This document shows positions 26,573 through 39,800 of a stretch of DNA of 64,000 nucleotides, piece after piece. The stretch covers positions 24,973,058 to 25,037,057 of the forward strand of contig CM049310.1 of the NCBI GenBank assembly GCA_026874595.1, written 5' to 3'. Both the position numbers and the translations under genes were made by a program. The stretch's first letter is position 1. Every line of letters begins with the position of its first letter. Origin of the DNA: Sipunculus nudus (Eukaryota; Annelida; Sipuncula; Golfingiida; Sipunculidae). Below the pieces are notes generated by a model. The model had not been told where the DNA came from. It worked only from the letters and a program-made list of their open reading frames with translations, and ran no database searches.

Positions 26573-29072
26573 AAATATATTGATTACATATATTATTTGA
26601 TATATTTACATTCTTTGTAAAGTAAGATCAGAGTTTTATGACCCTCTTGCCATCCAAGGGTGCATTTGATACAGAGCATGCAAATAACCTAATCTGCAGG
26701 GATTGCAGGGCAAGCAGCAATTAGCTTAAAATGGTCAGCCTTAAATATAAGGTTAAACTGACAGGTAGCCCTTAGAAAGTGAGGCACTTAATAAACATTA
26801 ATGACAGTATTGACTTGGCAATACATCAGCAATCCAACAGTTCAAGTGCTGTTTTAGGCTTGGGTGGTAGTCTTGAAATACCATAATTTCAATAAGTTTT
26901 ACAAATAACATCCCAGATGTATGACTTGGCAGCAGGAGCTTACACACAAGGTTCTCATGCTTGGATACACTGCTGTGCTGCATGTCCTAGGACTGGCTGG
27001 CAAACACCACACTAATCCAGACTAATATAAGCCATCAGAAAAAATCCACATGGCCATAACCCACTGGCCAATGGATGCTAATTTGTGTAATTGCTACAAT
27101 TATAACAATAATTTGCAAATTCCTGTAATTGGTCAATGGTAGAATGATGGTCCAAGTGTGCCATAAATTATACTTACCGCTAAATTGTTACCACAAATTG
27201 ACGAAATTAAAATAAGACAGAAATCATCTACTATAATTTAATACATTATAAATTTACCATTTCAGGCAAACAGTTCACTGATCACAATAAATCCAAATTA
27301 CTTCTTAATAAAATCAAACTAGCTAAATATCAGCCTGTGCTATTTCAAACACTATTTCATTTTTTTGTGTTAAACATCTGTAAAAGTCTGCTTTAAATCA
27401 TGTTTAAAATATTTATATTTTTATCAGTTAAACAGACAAAACAGAAGAGGGTTGGCACTAAAATGGACTATAAAGGTTGGCAAAATCACTGCCGATGAAG
27501 ACAAATTGCAGGACACATATTGGAAAGCTTTCCTACAGAGAAAGCCACAGTGAGAAATATTAGATTTGATTGATGAACTAAAACTAAAGAAATCTGCAAC
27601 ATCTCAAATGAATGGCACAGCAAATTTTGTGCATCAGTCAAGGCTGTTATAGATGTCTCATCTTTTATTTATCCCGCACACAATGATTCTATGTAGAAAT
27701 ACCTTGTGATATACTAAAGGCTTTGCAGATGACACCACAAATTTTGTTAGAATAGTAGTTTCGGCTACAGCTATAAAATAGTTGATAAAAATGAAGCATG
27801 TGTAGCACAGCAAATAAAGCTCTCCTAATTCAATTGGCACATGAAATACTGTAAATCCATGTTGTGTTGAGATTAAATCAAATCCCCAGACTTTGTTTAA
27901 TTTTCATACTCAGAGTCAAAGTTAAATTATTACCCGATAAAACCACCTTGTGTCAAACCTCCATCCCTTCCACATCAACACAATGGAGTTTTACTGTATT
28001 ACAACAAAGATGAAGTCAGTCTAATGTTTTGTATGAATGTTCATGAAAATACCCAATTAATTATGAAGACAACTCTTCTAATTGTGGTAATGACATCACT
28101 TGATAACATTCATGGCCAATCATTAAAACTATTATGAACTTTCTTAAGTATGCCTTAATAATGGCCTTCACACAGCAATAGAGACCATAAAGATAAATAA
28201 TCATTTGAAATAATTTGTGTATATCTCATGTTGTTCATTTGGCTGAATAAAAAAAATCCCCTAGCAAAACCCTCTCTACACACATATGCAAAGTCACCAC
28301 TTCACCTGTTAAATAAATACATTGTCATGGTTCTGCGTATACGTATGAGTAAACACAGTGAATGTGTGTATGTTTCTGCACATGAGACACAACTCTTAAA
28401 CAAGGAGAAGAAACAAAGAAGAAACACTGGTTTAAAGCTTGAACAAGCAAAATTTAATGGAATTTATGTCCCCCGTTTCTGCCTCTTGTTGTCCCCTCTT
28501 GCCCTATCATTATATTATGGTTTTAATTGGCCCCTGAAGGTGTCTCAACATGTCATAGTGGCTGTGTTTTAGTTTTCATTGCACCCTAAAAATGTCTCCA
28601 AATGTCATAATTTTTGGTTGGGATTTGGACCAAAGGGAAATTTTTTTTTTTTTTTTTTGAGCTGCTGATCATAAATTTTCAGCCTAGGTATGCATGAGAG
28701 AGGATAATATTTAGGAAAGTTATTGCAAAGAATCGAAAACCTGACAGACAAACAGACAGACAGACAAACCCAAATCAATGTCCCCTGTTCTGAGGAAGCA
28801 GGAGACAAAAATATATGGATTTGTAAAGTTTAGCTGTACAGCAACCAGGTGGTGTATGTTTGTTTGGCACCATTGATCATGCCAACTGCAAGCCTTTTTC
28901 AACTCTTGTACATGTAAAAGCAAAAGGATTTGGGACAAAATATTGGCAGTAACCACCATATTTTAAAGAGAAAACTCTATACACCATGTATATTTAACAT
29001 AGATGGTATGTGAATAGGTCCCTTTAAGCCAGCAGCAGTATAATAACATACAAATACCTAATACCTTAACTA
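26573..29072. other. Intergenic tail region downstream of TRMT11
   Basis: Lies between the last repeat and the TRMT11 stop. Holds a T-run and a (GACA)n repeat remnant at about 28610-28810. No convincing poly(A) signal for TRMT11 was found on the - strand. Confidence 0.5.
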
Positions 29073-29534
29073 TCACCTGTCACTGGGCAATCTGTTTACT
29101 ACACTGCTGGGTAGGTCTGGTAATGACACTGTGCCATCACCTGAGACACTGCTTACTGGTTCTGTCTCTGTCAGGTCACACTTCTCACAAGTACTTGCAC
29201 TGTGTGCTATAACACAAGGATTAATGTTCATATTTTGTGAGTCACATATACTTTGGTCTGTGCCAGAAGCTGGTGCTGTTGTTAAAGTTTGATTATGTTG
29301 CGACATCTGATTTAACTGATTACAGTCTGCTGTCTTTATTTCTTCACTGTGTTTATTCATCGTGTCCAGTAATTCTGTATCGCTGTCGTTACACTGATCA
29401 CAGGCTAACGTAGACATTGCCCTTCTCTCCTGTGCCTTGCGTGCTCGCACACCTGGTTGGAAATATTTGTTTCTGAAGGAGTGATCTCCATAGTGGTCCT
29501 CAACAACTTCTGCTCCATTCACCAATTCACTCTC
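29073..29534 (-). CDS. TRMT11: TRMT11 exon 14 with extended C-terminus
   Basis: Starts ESELVNGAEVVEDHYGDHSF, then RNKYFQPGVRARKAQERR, which aligns with the family's terminal HSFR(E/N)KYF block. About 110 further residues follow, rich in Ser, Thr, Asp and Asn, with scattered cysteines (CDQCND, CEKCD) but no recognised domain. Stop at 29073-29075. Acceptor CCTAG; the intron next to it is almost wholly a 2.6-kb transposon. Confidence 0.9.
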   Translation of the reverse strand, partial: ESELVNGAEVVEDHYGDHSFRNKYFQPGVRARKAQERRAMSTLACDQCNDSDTELLDTMNKHSEEIKTADCNQLNQMSQHNQTLTTAPASGTDQSICDSQNMNINPCVIAHSASTCEKCDLTETEPVSSVSGDGTVSLPDLPSSVVNRLPSDR

Positions 29535-32500
29535 CTAGGAAAGAGATAAAGACTGAATCATAAATATAAACAAGGGACCTATGGGTCACGACGCTCAGCT
29601 GTTATATATGATAAAAAAATATTATTTAGAAATGAGGCACATGCTGGTTTTGTGTGGTAATAAATAAAGGCTGTATTATGAGTTGTTGTTGTTTAGCTTA
29701 TGTATGATTTTGATAGTACCTTTGGAGACATGGAAGAGGATTGATTTCATTTATTTTATTAACAAATGGAGTACTATTGTCACACAGATTTTGACTTGGC
29801 CATATAACTTATAAGCAGAACATATAATATAAGAGTTTAACTATTTATTAAAAAAAATTACAAATATTGTCCCAAATATAATTTTTATAAAAAATAATAA
29901 GAGAATCATATGATTTTTTTAAATGAAATATAACTGATATGATTATTAAAATAATATTAAAGAATATATTCATGAATGCATTCATGAATACATTTAGAAA
30001 GTATTTGCACGAGTATTTATATACTTTCATTTTTACCTGAATTCCTATTCTTTATGCAAGAAATTTTATAATGGAGTACATCATCATACTCATATTTAAA
30101 TACAATTACAAAGTATTCGCACCATGTCTGGTATTTATTCAGTTTCACCAACCAATGATGTTGAGAATCCAGAATCACACATTTAAATAATGATCATAAG
30201 TACCTGGTTTTATGGCTTTTATTTATATTAAAAAATAACTGTAAAAAATTCATTTTGGACTAATTTCACATCAATGTACACACTAGACACAGTAGGAATC
30301 TAGATTAATATTATCAACTGCATCTTTGTCTATCATTAATTTCCTTCATATGATCCCTAATGATTAGTAATGAATGATATGATTTACTTCTTTATCATTA
30401 AAATTGAACTGAAAAATGCCATAGGTGACTGCATGGTGTTATTTGGAATATGTGACATTCTACCCATCGATACAAGATTCTTATATCATCAGTAACTGCA
30501 AGTTAATTTCCTGTTATTATAAACTAACAAATTCCTTTTCTATTTTTCTTTAATTTGTTATTAAAAACCAATAAAAATTTATTAATTTATTGTTTATTGT
30601 TATGTTGTTGGTTAAAACTACTAGATGAGTTGGGTTGGACACCTGGATCAACTGTGGCTGGCCATAAGCTGCCTGGATTCCTGTATGCCTCGCCTCAAGC
30701 GTGCATAATTTGATGAAAGGTCAACAAGGTCAACATACAGGTGACTCAAGAGGGGCTGGAGAGAGCCAAAGTCTGACAGGGTCTCATAAAAAACATTAAT
30801 AAAAGCTACAATTTTTGGCCAATTTCTTTCAGCTTTCTAAACTAAAAAGCTGAAATCCTAATGTGTGCATGATATGAAAATTATATCAACAGTGCTCACA
30901 GGACACAAACGTGCCATGGTCACAGTTGGGCAAAATTTAAGGTACTAATTTTATAATTATACTAATAACTTATAAAATTTGAAAAATTCAGAACTAATTT
31001 TGGGTATTCAATTGAATCTTGATTAAATAATGTTACATTCCTGACAAAAAAATCTCTAGCTTCAGCAATGCCCTTGTTAAGGGAGTAAATATATTTCTTG
31101 ATTTTTTACAAAGTGCATTATGTTTGGGCCCATAACTTAAAACAATTACGCAATACTGACATCATTCTGGCATGTGCATAGAGAATGAAAAATATGTATA
31201 TTATTTATGATTAAAGTCAGATCAGTGGTTTTGATATTAGGCAGTCTTGAAGTGTAACAATGGGTTTTTAATGGAAAAATGAAGTTTTTCATTAATATCT
31301 CGAAGGTATTAAGTCCTAGTGATCAAATTCTTGGCATGGTAGGGGATTTTGGAGACATCTAACTGTATGCCGAATTTAAGGAACTAAGAGCTGAAGCTGG
31401 GGAGCTGAGCTCTTGCAAACTGCATAACACTAGCTTGATGTAAACGATATGTTACATGGTGCTTGAAAACTTATTAAAATCTACAGTTTTCGATCAACTG
31501 GTTTCAAATTTTTGGTGTGAACAGTTGAAATGCTAACAAAAACATGCTGTGAAAATTAAATCCACAGTACTTACAGGAAATAAACGTGCCATGGTCAAAG
31601 TTGGGCAAAATTTAAGGTACCAATTTTTTATTTTTATTAATATTTTAGAAAATTTAAAAGATTTTCATCTATTTTTGTGTATACAATTTAATTTTGATTA
31701 ATTAAAGTTATATTACTGGAAAAAAGGTCGATAGCTTTAACAGGTTTTGTGTTAAGTGATCAAATATCTTTCCTGATTTTTTACAAAATGCATTATGTTT
31801 GGGCCCATAACTTTTTTAAATTATATAATACAGACATAATTTCTGGCATGTACATAGGAACTATATAGAGGAATATTTATGTTAAATATGAGGAAAAACA
31901 GATGAGTGGTTTTGATATTAGGCAGTCCTGAAGTGTGAAAATAGGTTTTTAATAAAAAATTGAGGTTTTTCCTTAATTTCTTAAAGGAACGAAGTTGCAA
32001 AGACCCAGTTTTCGGCTTGGTAGGAGATCTTGGGGACATCTAACATTATGCCGAATTTTGGATTCCTAGGTCTTACGGTTTCAAAACGTGCCACATCTAC
32101 GGACGGACGGACAGACGGACGGACGACGGACAATGGACCACGACTATAGCTCAGATGACTTATAGTCAGCTGAGCTAAAAAGCAATACTATGTCAATGCT
32201 TAATTGCTTCAAGATGTCAACAATCATTTTCTATGAACCAAAAATTTGTCATATTCACTCAGTAAATATTTAAAGTTTTCAGTTTGAAGAGAGAATGAGT
32301 ACTTACTTCTGTCAGATCTGTAGTTATAATTGCCAATTTACCAAAAGACAGAAATTATCAGAACAAACTGGAAACCAAAGACTGTAGCTGCTCTTTTCAA
32401 AACTTCACTCTCTACGCATATGATACTGATGGAGGTTTTTTTCAACTTTTCAATGAAAGATATTAAACTTTCAGAGAATAGTATTTCATTAATATACAGT

Positions 32501-35500
32501 GTAAGAGTTCTCTCTCACCTCTTGATATTCCAGCACTTTCTCCATGGTAACCAACCTCCTGCCTATGTTAGCTGATAAGACTTGTTCACTGTTGGCCACC
32601 AGGTGGAAGCACCCATGCACTGGTAGAATGGCATCAGAGTACCTGCAACAAGCATCTCATGTACTCTCCTGTATCTTACATGCTTTCTTGATCATACATA
32701 TTTTAATGGTGTTTAACTACATCCTGCATAAAACCTGATACATTGTGAGAATCCACTGGATTCCAGTAGCTCTGGAGCAGTGTTAAAAATGTTATGGGCT
32801 CATAACATATTTTGGCCAAAAAACACTAAACGGGTAATTTGACATATATGAGAAAAATAAACACAAGTCTTACAAATAAAATGTAGAAATCTTATCTGGA
32901 GCACAAATAAATGCTGTATGGGTTATTCAATAATGAAACAACCACAAATTCCACCCCATAGTTTACTGGTCTACAAGAAGGATTGCTATCAGAATTTGTA
33001 CCTTGATATTCAAGTCAAGACTATAGAGCCAAGGTTTCCTGGTGTGTAATTCTAAGCCTTGCATAAAGGCACATGTTAAAAGAATTTTACAACATAAACA
33101 CATCTTACAAGATATTTTTAGTTATAAAACAGGACTGGGTTGAGTTTAAAACTGGTTCCATGTGCAAGACTGAGTTTGATAATTACTGAAAACCTGACCA
33201 AAAAGCAAAGTTGAGATTCCAGTACCAGTAGGGCCAAGGAGGAAGCATTCTATTGGGTATTGTGGCTTTAATTGTTTTCAGTTTGTCACATTACAGGCAT
33301 CAAATAAATGCCACTGTACTCTGTCATACTAAAACAGTTTAATTTTAGTTAGAAATAAACCCTTAATCATACAACTGCTGACATCCAGAGGTCTATTTAT
33401 ATAAGATTATTTTAAACTTAAGAGTGTGAGTAAGTTTAAATACATGTGTTGTTACTGTGATGTAATAATAGTTTCCACAATGACTATCATACTGCTTGAA
33501 AAGATAAAAATAAATCTTAGATCTCTTTTTTGCAGAGGACGCTTGGTATGAAACGTCAACATTTGCAGCTAATGACACAATACAGGATTCAATGATATAA
33601 ATGTGAACTTACTCAGGTCTGTAAACAGGCAACCAGTATACAAGCCGACCCCCCAGCTTGAGGTACTTCGCAGAAAAGTTCAAGAGGTCCTTGAATATAT
33701 CAGTCAGCTGGTATGACACAGTGCTGGAAATGTGGGCATCTCGTCTACAAAATAAAACAATTAAATCCATGGATAACATGGAATATCCAGATCTGTAAAT
33801 GCAAAAGAACGACATTTTTACATATATCATGGATTTCTCTTTAAATAACAGACACACAGAGAACCCAGTAACACATATGAAAATACAATTTACAATACAA
33901 TTACAGCAATTCTCTTGAGATGAATCATTATGCAAAAATACTGATAGTTGCATTAGACTTGAAACAGGCCCAGGAATAAATAACTTCAACAAGTGTTAAT
34001 TTTTTTTCAGTTTTTTGTTGTCATCACTTTTGTTCTGTTCAATGATAATCTCATTTTGGGCTTCTTGTGTGGGGTTCAAGTAATTTTCTTCTCCATGGTG
34101 TTCTGCCATCATTAAGGCGTATTGACTACATCGGAATCCTACAATAATTCACACATATTCCACCTGTATTGATGATTTCTATTACTGGTACTTGCCAATA
34201 TACCAAAGCACTGGTGCTACGGTCAGTTGGATACATGGTCAACAAATTTCACAATATAGGGGTTGTTTGTACTTGGTTATATTGATCTTGTATCTAAATC
34301 TGACACAATTATAGGGACCTACATAGGTCTAGTAAAGTCTTACCCCACTGTTCAAAGCTAAGTGGTACATAACTAAGAAGTGTACATACTGTTCCTCTGG
34401 AATGACCACGTCTTCTTTGTGGGTGCCCACTTTCTTGGCAGGTTCTCGTATGCCATACGGTGCTGCAGAAAACAGATATGGTACACAGTTTTAAACATAT
34501 ATAGCCTTATTTGGCAAAAAAATTGTTTTCTTTAACCCTTTACTGTTCAGATTAGCCTGTGGATTGTCACACTCCTACTGTTCAGATTTATTTTGCATTT
34601 TGTCCACATTTTGACATGAATCTATATAAGAGACATTTACTCAGTAACCGTTAAAGGTATCTTTGTGAAATTTTCAGCTTTAACTGTCAGGTATATGTCC
34701 TTCATAATTTTTATTTTATTTATTTTCTACATACCTGGTTTGATATGTATGTAACTAAGGTATATACAGGTAAAAACAGGTAAATCTGTACTACCTGTAT
34801 TTCCACTCACTGGTATATCACCAAAATGACCCCTTTCATCCTGTTCAGGTAACCCATGAACCATTTGATAACAAAAGGGAAATGTAAGGATTTTTTTACA
34901 CTCTAAGGTATTTATATATTAAAGGTAAGAAAAAGGTAAATGATTTGGTTTAACACTGGAAAGGGAACCACCGACGAACCAGAATGTGCTAGTAAAATTG
35001 GATTTTTCTGTGGGAATCATATATTTTTCACCTGAAAAGCTTGCTGACCAAAAGAGCACATTCTATGACTATTGACATATAACACATATGTTTACCTGTA
35101 CAGGTAGGAAAAGGTAAATTATTTTTTTTCTGAATATGTACGCAAACACCTTGTTCATCATTATAGTTACTATAAATTAATACCTTCTCTATTTATGGAC
35201 TGTATAATTAATTTTGATATAAGAACAGGTGCTTTTAATACAGTAATTAAGTTACCTATGTAAATAGTACCTTTGTTCTTCAACTGATCTAATTACCTGT
35301 GACAGTGACAAAATCATGCTGAAAAGTGGCTGGTGAGAATAGGGATAAACAAGTGTCAACTGTGTAAAACCAATATATTTTGATTTTTCAGACATGTAAA
35401 TCATAAATTGATAATTTTGGTTACAGTTACACATAAAAACATACTCACCTGTACAGGTGAGTTCAGGTAAATCCAGGTAAATTATTTTTTAATGAAGTAT

Positions 35501-36786
35501 ATATTTTATACATGTAATTAGAGAGAACAAAAAAAACAAACAACTTAATTTTGAGTGCCATGTGTAAAATTTATGAATTACAGGTACTAACTGCACTATT
35601 TATTGGGTTACCTGAAATGATACCTTTGATCTTAAACAGATTTAATTACCTTTGTAAGTACAGAATATAAAGACAACTTTTCATTTTAAAAGTGGAAAGG
35701 AAATTTTTGAAGGAGTCAAAACAATATGCAGAAGCTATCTTTTAATTAACTGCACAGCCATGAGACTTGTGCATTTCAATTTTGCCAATTGCTACCTGTA
35801 AAAGTTTACTCACCTGCACAGGTAAGATCAGGTAAATAAAGGTAAATTCTCATTTTTTAAATTTAAATTATATATTGCACTTGTTATAAGGAACATCGCA
35901 ATAAAAACTATTTACTTTTGTCCAATGTGCAAAATATATAATTTATGGGTGTAAAATGCACAAATTATCTGGTTACCTGTAATATACCTTTTTATGTCAA
36001 ATTAATATATTTTAACATGTGCAGGCAAAAACAAATCGCCGACGGATTATAAAATAAAATCTGGAAAATTGTGTCTACTCTGTTTGTTTACATTTCATGC
36101 AATAATAAAATTGCTGTTTAGTTGGTCTGTCGCGTTTATCTGCACAGGTAAAAATCCAGGTGCGACAGGTAAACAGGTGTGCACTTGGTTCGATCAACGA
36201 TTAGCCTTAATAAACGTTGATATACCAAAATCTTTCCCATTCTAAACAGTGCAAATGTACTAAAATTTGAAATAAAAATAAAAACAAATATGTCTTACAC
36301 TTGTGAAAACTGTTATTTTCCTAATTGAGGGTATCCATGCAATTTCTTTTGAAGTACCCGCGCCTTCGCGGCTGACGGTGATTGAGCGATAATGAGTGAA
36401 TTCAGCAATGTGTAGCACACAAGGTACATTAATGACGCGGTTTTGCGGACTTAAGTCGCAGGATTAACCTATCTCGTCAATATAACGGAAAAATAAAAAT
36501 AAATTAAAACTTTTATGGGCAATTAAGATGCAAGACGACACGTCTGTTTGGGTTTCTTTCCTGAATGGTCCAATTCAACCGCGTCATCCCTCAGCCAGCG
36601 ATGACGCACTGACGCTGCAAACTTTTCTCACCCAATCGCGTCTACTTTTACATCGGCAAGGTTCACGTGACTGGGTCTGGCGTGTTTACTTTGTAAAGTC
36701 TTTTAAATGGACAAGGTTCACGTGACTAAGTCTGGCGTGTTTATTATAAGAGGCATCATGAGATGCAGTGCCGACTGGCGGTCGAA

Positions 36787-36818
<32 letters not shown>

Positions 36819-39800
36819 GGGTGTTTGTTGGAGTTACCTGGAAACATCCTTTCACGTCATGCAATATATGTATATGCATTAGAAGGGATTCTTTCCCGCA
36901 GGGATCAGAAACAACGAGAACACGTACTGATAGTATACTTAGATAGAAGAACAATAATTCATTACATATATAATATATATGCACATTAATGTAAACAAAT
37001 CGTTATTAACAAGAATATAAAATAACGGAAAATCAATATTTTTTATTGTTGGAAAGGTGTTTTTAAAATGTGCTATTGGGATAATGCACATAATACTAAA
37101 GTTTATAAACGTGGGAAAACGATACTAAACTGTGAAGTAACACCAAAGAAACATGTTTTTCACAGTACATTTTAATGTATGTTATGTTATTCAAATATAT
37201 AGGCCTACGTATGTCCAACAATGCCTATCAAAATTATGCCTAGTTACTATGATTTCATAGCAGTACATTCTGGTATCTTAGAGGAAAATTGCACGTACAT
37301 ATCTTTATGCACTTACTTATCCAGGTCTTCAATTTGCACTTTATTTCATCTTAGAGGAAAATTGCACGTACATATCTTTATGCACTTACTTATCCAGGTC
37401 TTCAATTTGCACTTTATTTCAGTGACATTTAAATGAAGCATAATTACGTTATGAAATTAATATAAAATGGAAATATAATATATAATTACATTTATTCAAT
37501 TCAACTTCACTTGAAGAAAAGTAGGAAATTTATTTAATAATTTTGAGACGCACAATTCCTTGGTTAACTAGATGTATACACGAGACCTAACTTCAAATCA
37601 TATATCTAATCTGGTAACCTCCGTATGCAACTTTGTACATTTAAGCCTTCATAAAGTCAGAATGCATAAGTCATGCACTGCTGATAAAACTTCAGCTTCA
37701 GCAGGAATGCATGCGGTCTCCCCAGGCTGCAAGGTGGTGATTTCACGGAGATGCAGAGTTCCAGTTAATCATAAAATAACATGCAGCAACAATTCAATAA
37801 TTCTAAAGAAGCGCCTGGAATGTTCCAAAAATTTCTAATAAGATATGACCCCTTGGGTGTTTGTTTATTTATTTATTTTGTATTCACCAGTCCCGTCAGC
37901 TGTAGAGACGCGGACCATGACCTACACCTTGCAATTATACATGTCGTTCGGTTCCCGAACATTGTAAATGATATCCTTTGTTAATTAATGTAATAGGTGC
38001 CAATTTAAAGTAGTAATTTCCACTCCGAATCCCTGCCTGGTTGGCCACATGATGTGTGCTGTCTTTCCGCTAAAATCTTCTGTGTGATAAGAAAATTTCC
38101 GTGTGCTAATAAAACTGTCAATCAAACGTGAAAATGACAAGGTCGGGTGGGTAAAAATAGAAGCCGACACCTTGTGGTATTTTAGGTCTTCGAAAGGGGC
38201 AAGTTTGAGACAAAGCCATCAAACATTTTGCAATATAGATATATTTGTATACCTGCGTCTTTTAAATCTTATCTTACAGCAATGGAAAGGTACAATTATA
38301 TTTCAGTCTAATTTGTCCACCTGCATGGTTTCTCGTCATTTTGAATACACCATGCGCATGCATATCGAAAGTCCGCATCTTCGGTCTTTATATTTTACTT
38401 TCACTGTGTCACCGTCACTATATATATACACGCTATAGCTTCTAATTTAAGATTGGCAAATGCATTTTATTCATTTGTCCTGCATGTATCATGACTGAGA
38501 CTGACTCCGCCGTATGACTTTAAAGGATTATCATGACCAAGACACATTTTCCATATTTAATCCCTGGGCCATGCATGCACGGTGACTGGGTTTTGAGAGC
38601 GATATCAATATAAAGCGGCGTTTATACCGGGCGCACGGTATATGCGATATATATGCAGGCGGTCTGCGGTATACACTATGTATTTTTTATGAATATAGGC
38701 AGCGAATGAAACCGATTTGAGAAAATGACATGGATGAAATGTAACAAGGAGTTATAAGTTCTGGTATTAGTGGTAAGATTTTATGTTTAAAAGGTACAAA
38801 CTATTCCTTACAACAATGAATAGCCTGTTATAGGCAACATGTATTACCAAAAAAAATTATTTACTTCAATTCATAATATAATAGGTTATAGTTTTATAAT
38901 TTTATTTGCTATGTGCCATATATATTTAAGGATGTTTTGCAGCTCCTCCCAAAATCTGTTTCACTGGCAGTGACAGTGCTTTTTTCAATCACTAATGAAA
39001 ATTATAATACGCACATACTATATTCATGTGTATATATATAGGCCTATATACACACACATGCACACACAAAAGCGCGCACACGTGCACGTACACATGTAGC
39101 CTATACATATACAGAAAGTACTACACATATACAAATTTGTAAAATCTGTTCAGTATGTGTTGAAACCGTATTAATACATATTTGTTCAAGCGTATAAGTC
39201 ACTTACTGTCTTGTCTTACATATTCAAGGATCTGGGTGTAAGCGTGCAGTTCCACGTACGTCTTATAATAATTACATCAATATTTCATGAAGTATATTAT
39301 CATTATATTTTACACTGGAAAATTAACTATATCCATAAATTATCTGGCTTTTTCTAAGTTAAGACGGTATCAATTTTATTTTCAATTCATAAAGACTCTT
39401 AGAATGATTGACAGTTCTTGTGCACGGCCGATTGTGCCCGATAACGATTGTACATAGAATGTTTGGCACAGAAATGATCACTAGTAAACAATCAGACATC
39501 ACATATATATATGACATGATATATGACAGTATCTTCGATTTTTATTTATGAAAATATGTTAATATTTAAAATAAATACTCATCTTATTATATGATATCGG
39601 TAAAACATGTTTTTCCAGTGCCATTACATGACACAATTAGGAGGTCACTCAGATCACGTGCGTGGTGTCTGTCAAACGCGTCAGTCAGTCGGACGGCGAT
39701 CATTGGTCACAAGTTAAACCAAAAAAAAAAGGGATAATATATGATCTTGGAAATATTTAACGGAAGTTAACTCTGTAAACACATTGCACTTGGTTTTCTC

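Noticed and set aside
38103-38438. 111-codon open stretch in TRMT11 intron 10
   Set aside because: No motif, no splice context and no repeat-protein similarity.
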